From NCBI GenBank assembly GCA_026394075.1, contig JAPKYX010000141.1, forward strand, positions 1 through 53,894: a stretch of DNA of 53,894 bases, read 5' to 3'. Origin of the DNA: Acidobacteriota bacterium. Its GTDB lineage: Bacteria > Acidobacteriota > Terriglobia > Bryobacterales > Bryobacteraceae. Shown here one piece after another: positions 29,587-37,158 of this stretch (position 1 is the first letter of the stretch; each line of letters opens with the position of its first letter). The notes under the pieces are model-generated. The model was not told the DNA's origin, did not search any database, and saw only the letters and a list, made by a program, of their open reading frames with translations. The translations under genes were made by a program, and so were the position numbers.

Positions 29587-30579
29587 TCAAGATGTGCCCA
29601 GCAATCGGGCGAGGGCTGGGTTCGGGGCTCGAAAGCTGACGATGGCGATATCAAGAGCGCTGTCCCGGTGAAGATCCAATGCGCGCTCTAGAGCGGCCAG
29701 AATCCAGCTGCGTGAATTGCCAAACGCTCCGCCTCCTAAGGCCGTCAAGTATACGGTTCCCACGCCGGAATGTTGCGCGTTCACGGCGGCGGCGCAGAGG
29801 GTCGCTTCGTAGGCAGCCTCCAAGATGAGTCGCGCGAAAGGCTCCCAACGAAACGGGGCAAGATGGCTGTAGGCCACGGGCAGGGCCGAACAATACGCTT
29901 GCGTCACCAGATGTTGGCATCCCTTCAGCGTTACCTGCGTGTTCCATTGAATGCCGATTCGCAGGCGGCCGCGCAGTTCGTCCAGTTGTTCTTCGTTTGA
30001 GACCAAGAGCCGCTCTGAAACCTGGTTCAAACCGGACTCGGTGGCGAGGGCGTACCCATTTCGCATCTCCCACAACTGGCCGTCATCATTGCCCAGTGCC
30101 GTTCCCAGGTCAGCCAGGCAGTCAATTTGATTGTCGGCGGTCTGGCCAATCCGACCATTCACCGGCGCAAAGTAGTTTCGGTAGATCGTTCCGGCACCGG
30201 CAGCGATCGCGCACGCCGGGCCCTGCGTGCGGTCGTACTCATAAATGCCGATACCCATCTCCGGTGTAGCCGAAGGGGATACCATTTCGAGCAAGTTGAA
30301 TTGGGAAGCAACTTGAAACAAGGCTCCGGCCGCCGAGCCTTCCAGATGCAACTGCTGGGCGTCCCCCACCACTTCCCGCACTGTTGAGACGCCGCGCCGG
30401 CCTGTTTGCTTCGTGCGCCGCCTCAGCTCCTCAAGAGAAGGTGTTTCCAATCGGCCGCAAACCATGGACCGCCCGTTCGGCCGAGACACCAGAACGCCGT
30501 CCTCGTGCACGATATTCCTGCGGACGCACTCGTGAGATTCTTCGGCGAATCCGGTAAGCTGCTCAAACCACGTGGCCAC
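29587..30579 (-). CDS. uncharacterised macro/PARG-like protein paired with a nuclease
   Basis: A 330-aa soluble protein that I cannot assign to a named family with certainty. Features that look conserved: LEGSAAGALFQVASQFNLLE (about 79-98), GIYEYDRTQGPACAIAAGAG, RNYFAP, GQTADNQIDCL, LWEMRNGYAL, TQAYCSALPVAYS and VYLTALGGGAFGNSRSWI (276-293). The Gly-rich loops and the terminal LGGGAFGN strand-loop resemble macrodomain or poly(ADP-ribose) glycohydrolase folds, which bind or remove ADP-ribose; this is inference. It starts with GTG two bases after the stop of the nuclease gene, so they are coupled. The pair lies in DNA of visibly lower GC than its surroundings, consistent with transfer. Confidence 0.6.
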   Translation of the reverse strand: MATWFEQLTGFAEESHECVRRNIVHEDGVLVSRPNGRSMVCGRLETPSLEELRRRTKQTGRRGVSTVREVVGDAQQLHLEGSAAGALFQVASQFNLLEMVSPSATPEMGIGIYEYDRTQGPACAIAAGAGTIYRNYFAPVNGRIGQTADNQIDCLADLGTALGNDDGQLWEMRNGYALATESGLNQVSERLLVSNEEQLDELRGRLRIGIQWNTQVTLKGCQHLVTQAYCSALPVAYSHLAPFRWEPFARLILEAAYEATLCAAAVNAQHSGVGTVYLTALGGGAFGNSRSWILAALERALDLHRDSALDIAIVSFRAPNPALARLLGTS

Positions 30580-30581
30580 TA

Positions 30582-31445
30582 CTAGGCCAGCTCCGCGAAG
30601 CTGACATAGATGCGGCCTTGCTCAGCCAATAGACGGATACGTCTTCGCAGAAACTCCGGAAGCGCCATCTCCTCATTCAGGATCATCGTGAGGTCGCATC
30701 CGTCCATCACGATGAAGGACGGAGCCTTTCCTCGCGTAATTGCATCCTGGGCCTCCTTGCTGATGCCGTTGAGAGCGATGAACACGCCCCTTGTGAATGT
30801 CGATTTGCCCTCGATCTTCCCTCTGAAGATAAGAAGGTCCGCCTCGGGTAACGGCTTCTTTTCCCACTTGGACTCGATTAGGTAGATGTGGCTATCGAGC
30901 TCAAATGAACCATCGATCTGTTCACCGACCACTCGAAACGGCTCCCGGGGCTGCAACTCGTAGAGATGAAACAGCCGGTTAAGAACGTTTTCCAGCGCCA
31001 GTCCGGCTCTTGCCCGGTCAGCATTCCTTGCAAGCGCAAAAAATTCCTCTTTCAGCTTTTCAAGTTCGCGAGATCGATCCTTCGACGCCGCAACGGCGGC
31101 GTTCCCATCCGACTGAGCCGCATAACTTGACGTCGCACTGCCGCCAAGTAACCGATTAACAATCAGGCGACAGACTTCGTGCTGCGCCCCTTTAGGCTCA
31201 GCGCAATCGAGCAAATCGCCCAACAGCTTGCCGACAACAGCATTGCTTTCTTTCGTCCAAAAGGCACGCAGCCGGTTGGCCTTTGAACCACTCCCATAGT
31301 CATATCGCGAATCGAAGATACTCAGCCCTACACTGTCGCGAACAAACTCTTCAAAGCTGCGGTTGGAAAAGTCAAGGACATAGCCGGATCCCATTCCGAA
31401 GAACTGTTCGAGCTTCCTCTTTTCCAGCACGGTTAAATCGGCCAT
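30582..31445 (-). CDS. AbiJ-NTD3-like protein with PD-(D/E)xK nuclease domain
   Basis: A 287-aa protein. The N-terminus (about 8-80: LEQFFGMGSGYVLDFSNRSF, GSGSKANRLRAFW) matches my knowledge of the AbiJ N-terminal domain 3 found in abortive-infection and other conflict proteins. After a variable Ser/Ala-rich linker and a coiled helix (RELEKLKEEFF) comes a Mrr-like restriction-endonuclease fold with E152 (LALENVLNRLF), D178 (QIDGSFE), and E191-x-K193 (YLIESKWEKK), a complete D...ExK site. It would cut DNA or RNA, perhaps on phage infection. It is the first gene of a two-gene unit with the macro-like protein downstream. Confidence 0.75.
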   Translation of the reverse strand: MADLTVLEKRKLEQFFGMGSGYVLDFSNRSFEEFVRDSVGLSIFDSRYDYGSGSKANRLRAFWTKESNAVVGKLLGDLLDCAEPKGAQHEVCRLIVNRLLGGSATSSYAAQSDGNAAVAASKDRSRELEKLKEEFFALARNADRARAGLALENVLNRLFHLYELQPREPFRVVGEQIDGSFELDSHIYLIESKWEKKPLPEADLLIFRGKIEGKSTFTRGVFIALNGISKEAQDAITRGKAPSFIVMDGCDLTMILNEEMALPEFLRRRIRLLAEQGRIYVSFAELA

Positions 31446-31557
31446 ATCACTTTATCGAGACCGGACTATTGCTCCTAGCAACCTCTCCGCGGACGCGAGA
31501 ACTCCTCTAGGGCACAACGCGCTACCTGGTGGCCGCAACACGGGCGTCCTCATAAAG

Positions 31558-31758
31558 TCAACGTCGCCGTCCGGACGTCGGTTTGCCCTCGGCCCTTAGC
31601 TCGTCGATCACCATCTGCACCACTTCGTTGATCGCGGCGTAGGCTTCGGCTTCCGTGGCCCCTTGGGTAACCGCACCGTGTGCACGGAGCGCAGGACAGA
31701 AAGCGTGCCAGCCGCCTTCGTCGGGCTCAACAACGACCTTGTAGGCACAGGTCCGCAT
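31558..31758 (-). CDS. HicB-like antitoxin domain protein, apparently orphan
   Basis: A 66-aa protein with the partial RNase H-like HicB fold: YKVVVEPDEGGWHAFCPALRA, then GATEAEAYAAINEVVQM. HicB proteins usually neutralise the HicA mRNA-cleaving toxin. I find no HicA-like frame in the 112 bases downstream or the 46 bases upstream, where it would be expected. The ATG at 31758 is inside a longer open frame whose N-terminal part is the antisense shadow of rsmA. Likely an orphan regulator or remnant. Confidence 0.75.
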   Translation of the reverse strand: MRTCAYKVVVEPDEGGWHAFCPALRAHGAVTQGATEAEAYAAINEVVQMVIDELRAEGKPTSGRRR

Positions 31759-31804
31759 ACCGTTATCGTATCGCGGACTCTCCGGAACCCTGCGGCGCGC
31801 TCTA

Positions 31805-32536
31805 ATGGAGAGCGTGGGTCGACGCCTAGGGCAGCATTTCTTGAAGAGTGAATCCGCACTGCGGCGGACGGCGGAGGCGGCGTGCCCGGACAGCGGGCAG
31901 CTGGAGCCGCTGGTGATCGAGATTGGCCCCGGGCGCGGGGCACTGACGCAGCATCTGGTGACCCGCTGCCAGCGGCTGATTGTGATCGAAGTAGACCCGC
32001 CACTCGCCGCCCACATCCGGGAGAAGTTCCCTGCTGTCGAAGTGGTGGAGGCGAGCGTCCTGGATGTCGATCTGGGCCAGTGGGGGCCGGCGGTGATTGC
32101 GGGGAATCTGCCGTACTACATCACGTCGCCCATCATTGAGCAGACGCTGCAAGCTCCATTTCTGCGGGCGGTGTTTTTAGTCCAGAAAGAAGTGGCCGTG
32201 CGGCTGACGGCGGCTTCCGGGTCTCGCGACTATGGCTATCTGTCGGTGGCCACGCAGTCCCAGGCCAAGGTGGATTACTGCTTTACGGTTCCGGCGAAGG
32301 CGTTCGCGCCGCCGCCCAAGGTGGATTCGGCGGTGGTGCGGCTTTCTCCCGGCGGCGTCCGTGAACCCGAGTTTCTGAAGTTTGCCAGCGCCTGCTTCCG
32401 GCAAAAGCGCAAGATGCTCCGCAATAATCTGGCGGAGGGCTACCCGGCGATTGCCGACGCTCCGGAGGCGACGCTGCGGGCGGAGCAGTTGACGGTGCCG
32501 CAATTGCAGGCGCTTTGGCGCAGGCTGGTATCCTGA
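31805..32536 (+). CDS. rsmA: 16S rRNA A1518/A1519 dimethyltransferase RsmA
   Basis: A 243-aa KsgA/RsmA enzyme that dimethylates two adenines in the 3' hairpin of 16S rRNA late in 30S assembly. It begins RRLGQHFLKSE, and has the SAM loop IEIGPGRGALT, an acidic VIEVDPPLA and the catalytic GNLPYYIT motif. The C-terminal helical domain is shorter than in E. coli but typical (RKMLRNNL). The gltX start lies 11 bases after its stop, so they are co-transcribed. Confidence 0.96.
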   Translation: MESVGRRLGQHFLKSESALRRTAEAACPDSGQLEPLVIEIGPGRGALTQHLVTRCQRLIVIEVDPPLAAHIREKFPAVEVVEASVLDVDLGQWGPAVIAGNLPYYITSPIIEQTLQAPFLRAVFLVQKEVAVRLTAASGSRDYGYLSVATQSQAKVDYCFTVPAKAFAPPPKVDSAVVRLSPGGVREPEFLKFASACFRQKRKMLRNNLAEGYPAIADAPEATLRAEQLTVPQLQALWRRLVS

Positions 32537-32547
32537 AAGTTCCCACC

Positions 32548-33981
32548 ATGGTTCGAGTTCGTTTTGCTCCTTCACCCACCGGCTATCTGCACATCGGATC
32601 AGCCCGCACGTTTATTTTCAATTGGCTGTACGCCCGCAAGACAGGTGGGACGATGATCCTGCGCCTGGATGACACCGATGTCGAGCGCAACACGGATGCC
32701 AGCGTGCAGTCGATCTATGACGGCCTGAACTGGTTGGGCCTGAACTGGGACGAGTTCTACCGCCAGTCGGACCGGCTGGACCTGCACCAGAAGTCGGCCT
32801 GGGCGATCTACGAAAAAGGCATGGCCTACCGCGACTTCACGCCCGCCCACCAGGGCGATGAGGAGCGCGGGCACGAAGGCGGCCCCTGGTTGTTCAACGC
32901 CGATGCTCGGGCGATGTCGCAGGAAGAAAGCGACCGGCGCGCGGCGGCGGGTGAGCCGTTTGTGCTGCGCTTCAAGGTGCCCCGCAACGCCGGCCACAAG
33001 GTGAAGTTTGCCGATCAGGTCTATGGCCTGCAGGAGAAGGAAGCCGACGACATCGAGGATTTCGCGCTGCTGCGGTCCAACGGGATGCCCACCTATCACC
33101 TGGCCTCCTGCGCCGATGATGCGGATTTGCGGATCACCAACATTGTCCGCGGGCAGGACCATCTGTCAAACACGTTTAAGCACGTGCTGATCTTCCAGGC
33201 GCTGGGCGATAACCTTGCCGATGCGATGCCGCAGTTTGCGCATCTGCCGCTGCTGGTGGCACCGGATGGCGCAAAGCTGTCGAAGCGCAAGCACGGCCCG
33301 GTGGTGAGCGTGACGACGTATCGCGATGCCGGCTTTCTGCCGCATAGCTATGTGAATTTCCTGTGCCTGCTGGGCTGGTCCCCCAAGGACAACCGGGAGC
33401 AGATGTCGCGTTACGAACTGGTGGCGGCGTTCAGCTTTGAAGGCGTCAACCGGTCGAATGCGACGGTCAACTTCTCTGATGCGGACCCGATCGACCCCAA
33501 GGCTCTGTGGCTGAATTCGCAGCATCTCCGGACCTGCCCGGTGGGTGAGCTGGCCGAGCCGGTGCGGGCGGCGCTGACGGCCGCGGGTTTGGGCGTGCCC
33601 TACGACGAGGCCTGGTTCCTGGCCACCATCGACCTGATCCGCGCCCGCTACACGACGCTGCACGATTTTCCCGCCAAGGGCCGCGCCTACTTTGCGGACG
33701 ATTTTGAGATGACGCCGGAAGCGCTGGTGAAGCTGGACGCGCCGCAAGCTCGGGAGCTGTGCCGCGAACTGGGTGCGCGACTGGAGGCGGAAGCGGAGTT
33801 CACCGAAGCCAGCGTCGAAGCAGCGCTCCGTAAACTCTGCGAGGAGCGCGGCGTCAAGGCTGGAGTATTGATCAATGGGTCCCGCGCGGCGTTGTCCGGG
33901 CAGGCCGTAGGCCCCAGCGCCTTCCACTTGTTTGTGGCCGTGGGCCGGGAGCGGGCGATTGTGAGGTTGAAGAGCGCATGA
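32548..33981 (+). CDS. gltX: glutamyl-tRNA synthetase
   Basis: A 477-aa class I aminoacyl-tRNA synthetase charging tRNA-Glu. It has the HIGH-type motif at the N-terminus (FAPSPTGYLHIGSARTF) and the KMSKS-type loop KLSKRKHGPV, plus a GRGQDH-like VRGQDHLSNT segment. I take the ATG at 32548 because FAPSPTG normally begins a few residues in; the open frame upstream overlaps rsmA. The product may be discriminating or not; sequence does not tell. The stop overlaps the next start (ATGA). Confidence 0.96.
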   Translation: MVRVRFAPSPTGYLHIGSARTFIFNWLYARKTGGTMILRLDDTDVERNTDASVQSIYDGLNWLGLNWDEFYRQSDRLDLHQKSAWAIYEKGMAYRDFTPAHQGDEERGHEGGPWLFNADARAMSQEESDRRAAAGEPFVLRFKVPRNAGHKVKFADQVYGLQEKEADDIEDFALLRSNGMPTYHLASCADDADLRITNIVRGQDHLSNTFKHVLIFQALGDNLADAMPQFAHLPLLVAPDGAKLSKRKHGPVVSVTTYRDAGFLPHSYVNFLCLLGWSPKDNREQMSRYELVAAFSFEGVNRSNATVNFSDADPIDPKALWLNSQHLRTCPVGELAEPVRAALTAAGLGVPYDEAWFLATIDLIRARYTTLHDFPAKGRAYFADDFEMTPEALVKLDAPQARELCRELGARLEAEAEFTEASVEAALRKLCEERGVKAGVLINGSRAALSGQAVGPSAFHLFVAVGRERAIVRLKSA

Positions 33982-35495
33982 ACGTATTGGGCGTAGGTGG
34001 AATTGGTTCGGACGCGGCCTTGGCTGTGCTGCGGGATGGCGAGCTGGTGGCGGCGGTTGAAGAGAAGAAAGTCCGGGAGCGGAGCGCGCTGGAGACGGTG
34101 TTGCGGTTGGCGGGCCTGCGGGCCAGCGAAATTGACACCGTGGCCGTGGCCCGTCCCGTGGATGCCGCCCATGTGCAGAGCTTGCGCCAGGGGTTGCCGC
34201 AATCGACGATGAAGCTGGTGGGTCACCATTCGGCCCATGCCGCTTCGGCCTTTTATGCCAGTGGTTACGATCAGGCCAGCGTTCTGGTGCTGGATAGCGG
34301 TTGCGATCTGACGGCGGCCACGTTGTGGCGGGGCACGGAAGGCAACTTGGCGTTGCAGCGGGAACAACAGATCCCCGATTCCACCGCCGATCTCTATAGC
34401 CGCGTCACGCAGCTTTTGGGCTACGATGCCCGCGCCGATGAGCATAAGGTGCAATGGCTGTCGACGCAAGGTGACGGCCGGTTCACGGAGCTGTTCCGCA
34501 ACATCCTGGGCGGCCCCTGGGCTTCGCTGGACCGCAGCTACTCATCGGAAGAGCGAGTGTCGCGCGGGCGGTTTGGGGCCAAGTTCTATGCGGCCTTGGG
34601 GCTCCCTGATGGTGAGCCGATCCCGGAAGCGTTGAGGCCGCATGTGGCCGCGGGCTTGCAGCGGGCGGTTGCGGAAACGGTGATGGCCATGGTGGAGCCG
34701 GGCGGCAATCTGTGCCTGGCCGGAGGCTTGTTCTTTAACGCGCTGCTGGTGCATGAATTGGAATCCTGCGGGCGTTGGGACAACGTGTTCGTGCAACCCG
34801 CGGCGGGGAATGCGGGAACCGCGATTGGCGCGGCGTACCTGGCGTCCACCGATCAGCGTCAGCCGCTGCGCACGCTGGCGCTGGGCCCGCGGTACAGTGC
34901 CGAGGAAGTGAAGCAGGTGCTGGAGAACTGCAAACTGCGATTCCGGTACATGCTGACCACCGAAGAGCTGACCGCCGCGGCGCTGGAGATCCTGCGCGAC
35001 AACGAGATCCTGGGCTGGATGCAAGGCCCCATGGAGTTCGGGCCGCGCGCACTGGGCCAGCGCAGCATTCTGGCTTCCCCGCTGGACCCATATGCCGGCG
35101 AGAACCTGAACGTCTTCATCAAGCACCGCGAAGCCTTCCGCAAGTTTGCCGCCGCCGTGCCGGTGGAACGCGCGGGCGAGTATTTTGAGACTGCGCCGAA
35201 CGCCCGTTTTCTGTCCACCGTGGCTCGCGTCAAGCCCGCGCACCGGGAGACTTTCGCCGGTGCTCTACTGGGCGGCGACCTGATCCGCGTTCACACCGTT
35301 GAGCGCAGTGATAATCCCTTATTCCATCAATTGTTGACGGAATTTGGCGCCGCCACGGGACTACCCGTGCTCTACAATACGTCCTTTAATCTTTTCGGTG
35401 ATCCATTGGTCTGCACGCCGCGCGATGCCGTGCGGAGTTTTTATTCGTCCGGAATCGATTCGGCAATTATCGGAAATTTCGTCATCGAAAAGTGA
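33978..35495 (+). CDS. NodU/CmcH-type carbamoyltransferase
   Basis: A 505-aa member of the carbamoyltransferase family (NodU, CmcH, TobZ). These enzymes form carbamoyl-adenylate from carbamoyl phosphate and ATP in a Kae1-like domain and transfer it to a hydroxyl group. Seen: N-terminal ASKHA-type core with GHHSAHAASAFYASG and VLVLDSGCD, LCLAGGLFFNALL, and the C-terminal domain GPMEFGPRALGQRSIL and LYNTSFNLFGDPLVCTP. It is translationally coupled to gltX by an ATGA overlap, an odd partnership. The acceptor is unknown; polysaccharide or secondary metabolite is possible. Confidence 0.88.
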   Translation: MNVLGVGGIGSDAALAVLRDGELVAAVEEKKVRERSALETVLRLAGLRASEIDTVAVARPVDAAHVQSLRQGLPQSTMKLVGHHSAHAASAFYASGYDQASVLVLDSGCDLTAATLWRGTEGNLALQREQQIPDSTADLYSRVTQLLGYDARADEHKVQWLSTQGDGRFTELFRNILGGPWASLDRSYSSEERVSRGRFGAKFYAALGLPDGEPIPEALRPHVAAGLQRAVAETVMAMVEPGGNLCLAGGLFFNALLVHELESCGRWDNVFVQPAAGNAGTAIGAAYLASTDQRQPLRTLALGPRYSAEEVKQVLENCKLRFRYMLTTEELTAAALEILRDNEILGWMQGPMEFGPRALGQRSILASPLDPYAGENLNVFIKHREAFRKFAAAVPVERAGEYFETAPNARFLSTVARVKPAHRETFAGALLGGDLIRVHTVERSDNPLFHQLLTEFGAATGLPVLYNTSFNLFGDPLVCTPRDAVRSFYSSGIDSAIIGNFVIEK

Positions 35496-35522
35496 CACAC
35501 CCGTCTGCTAAAGTGGGTGCGA

Positions 35523-35957
35523 ATGGAACGCAAACCGCAGACACTCGCCAACCACGCAAAGTTTGACCCGATCTTCCACTTTGTCCTGGCACCGCTGCTG
35601 CTGATTTTGTTCATTGGGGCCGTACGATCCGCATTGAACGAAGCCACCGGCTTGGCTTGGTGGCGAGCGGGCATGGCTTTTGCGTTGCTGTTGTTGCTGT
35701 TCAAGGCCCGGATCTATTCGCTGAAAGTGCAGGACCGGCTGATCCGGCTGGAAGAGCGCTTGCGGCTGCATCGCGTGTTGCCGGAAAGCCAGCGCGAACA
35801 GATTGAACAGCTGACGGAACAGCAACTGGTGGCGCTTCGATTTGCCTCCGATGGAGAGCTGGCCGCACTGGTGGAGCGCGCGGTTCGCGAGAAGTTGCCG
35901 CTGAAGGACTTAAAGCAGGCGATCAAGGTGTGGCGGCCCGATTACTTCCGCGTCTGA
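35523..35957 (+). CDS. DUF6526-like membrane protein
   Basis: A 144-aa protein with two membrane segments (about 16-37 and 49-64) and a charged cytosolic tail. The N-terminal NHAKFDPIFHFVL and the LKVQDRLIRLEERLRL helix are typical of the DUF6526 family, of unknown function. I use the ATG at 35523; a GTG six bases earlier is possible. It is followed ten bases later by the PAS/KaiA-like gene and may be the first gene of the kai operon. Confidence 0.8.
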   Translation: MERKPQTLANHAKFDPIFHFVLAPLLLILFIGAVRSALNEATGLAWWRAGMAFALLLLLFKARIYSLKVQDRLIRLEERLRLHRVLPESQREQIEQLTEQQLVALRFASDGELAALVERAVREKLPLKDLKQAIKVWRPDYFRV

Positions 35958-35967
35958 GGATCTCGCG

Positions 35968-36816
35968 GTGACGTTCCAATCCCGTCCGGATGTACCTCAA
36001 GAGATTCTGGATTCGCTGGCGGCGCAGATCGCGGTGATCGACGACACTGGGCAGGTGATTGCCGTCAATCGGCGCTGGAACGAGTTCACCGAAGAAAATC
36101 AAGGCCAGCCCCAACGCACGGGCGTGGGGACCAACTATCTGGCATCTTGTCGCGGTGCGGACGGAGAGGCGGTGCGGCTGGGCATCCAGCGGGTACTCGA
36201 CGGTGAGCTGCCCATCTTCGAGAAGGCCTACCGCTGCGACTCCCCGACTGAGCATCGCTGGTACGTAGTGCAAGCCACCCCGTTTTCCGCCCTCCATCCA
36301 CGGGGGGCCATCATCGCGCACCACAACACGACGTTTCACCAAGCCGCCGTTGACCCCACCCAAGAAGCGGCCGGTGAGCTGCGGCTGTATGAAGAAGTAG
36401 CGCGGCTGTCCACCTTGAACCGGCTGCCACAAACGGACCTCACGGCGGAGTCGTTCGGCTTGGCCAGCATCGCGGAAGCCGCGCCGGAGTTCTTCCGCGC
36501 CATCGTAGCGGCCTATGAGGGGCTGATGGAGCGCGCGGTGGAATCCCGGGTTTTCCAGCACTCCGACCAACATTCCGACGAGGCCCGTGAGTTGGCCGCC
36601 CAGTTGGGAATGGTGGCCGCCGGGCCGCGCGATGTAGTGCAGGTGCACTGCGAGGCGCTCCGGCGCAAGACGGTAGAGGGTTCGGTGGTCCGGTCATCGG
36701 GTTATCAGGAGGAGGGCCGTTTATTATTGCTGCAACTGATGGGACATTTGGTGTCGTATTATCGAAATATTCGCTCGGTCCCTCACGCCGTTTCGGGGCT
36801 GAACCGGGGAACCTAA
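35968..36816 (+). CDS. PAS-domain protein with KaiA/RsbU-like C-terminal helical domain
   Basis: A 282-aa cytosolic protein with a GTG start. Residues about 12-115 form a PAS sensor (QIAVIDDTGQVIAVNRRWNEF, HRWYVVQATPF). Residues about 172-268 are helical: EFFRAIVAAYEGLMERAVES, ELAAQLGMVAAGPRDVVQVH (H227), CEALRRK and LLLLQLMGHLVSYYRN. This pattern of two Y/E-rich helices, an xxVVxxH helix and a final xxMGHLxxYYR helix parallels the C-terminal domain of cyanobacterial KaiA and the N-terminal domain of RsbU. It is four bases ahead of kaiB and in line with kaiC, so I infer a KaiA-like regulator that binds KaiC, with PAS in place of the KaiA pseudo-receiver. Homology needs structural confirmation. 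An imperfect 12-bp duplication encodes HSDQHSD (198-204). Confidence 0.7.
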   Translation: MTFQSRPDVPQEILDSLAAQIAVIDDTGQVIAVNRRWNEFTEENQGQPQRTGVGTNYLASCRGADGEAVRLGIQRVLDGELPIFEKAYRCDSPTEHRWYVVQATPFSALHPRGAIIAHHNTTFHQAAVDPTQEAAGELRLYEEVARLSTLNRLPQTDLTAESFGLASIAEAAPEFFRAIVAAYEGLMERAVESRVFQHSDQHSDEARELAAQLGMVAAGPRDVVQVHCEALRRKTVEGSVVRSSGYQEEGRLLLLQLMGHLVSYYRNIRSVPHAVSGLNRGT

Positions 36817-36820
36817 TTCT

Positions 36821-37147
36821 GTGCCGGATCGCCTAAATAACTCTTTCGTCCTGAAGTTGTACATCACGGGCCAGACCCCGCGGTCGCAACGCGTGATTGC
36901 CCGGGTGCATCAGTTGACCCGCGAACGTCTCAACGGGCTCTGTGAGCCGATTGTGATTGACGTCCTGGAGCAGCCCCAGTTGGCGGAGCAGGACCGGGTG
37001 CTCGCGACGCCCACCCTCATTCGTCAGTTCCCACTGCCGGTCCGGCGGATTGTCGGTGATCTTTCCGACATGAACCAAGTGATCGATGCACTGGGGTTGG
37101 ATGTTTATCCGGCCGCGGAAAATGGCCGGCCGATTCCCCTTGCTTGA
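36821..37147 (+). CDS. kaiB: circadian clock protein KaiB
   Basis: A 108-aa thioredoxin-like KaiB, GTG start. It matches the family along its length: FVLKLYITGQTPRSQRVIARV, EPIVIDVLEQPQLAEQDRVLATPTL and VRRIVGDLSDMNQVIDALGL. In cyanobacteria KaiB switches fold and binds the CI ring of phosphorylated KaiC, sequestering KaiA. It lies four bases after the KaiA-like gene and eleven before kaiC. The C-terminal tail after VYPAAENG is short. Confidence 0.95.
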   Translation: MPDRLNNSFVLKLYITGQTPRSQRVIARVHQLTRERLNGLCEPIVIDVLEQPQLAEQDRVLATPTLIRQFPLPVRRIVGDLSDMNQVIDALGLDVYPAAENGRPIPLA

Positions 37148-37158
37148 AATGGTATTGA

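Noticed and set aside
29587..30579. Identification of the macro-like protein as DarG or another known toxin-antitoxin partner
   Set aside because: No DarT-like ADP-ribosyltransferase is adjacent and the sequence does not match the DarG domain order; only a general macro/PARG resemblance is kept.
31446..31557. Search for a HicA toxin beside the HicB-like gene
   Set aside because: The 112 bases hold no frame of adequate length with a HicA-type sequence on either strand.
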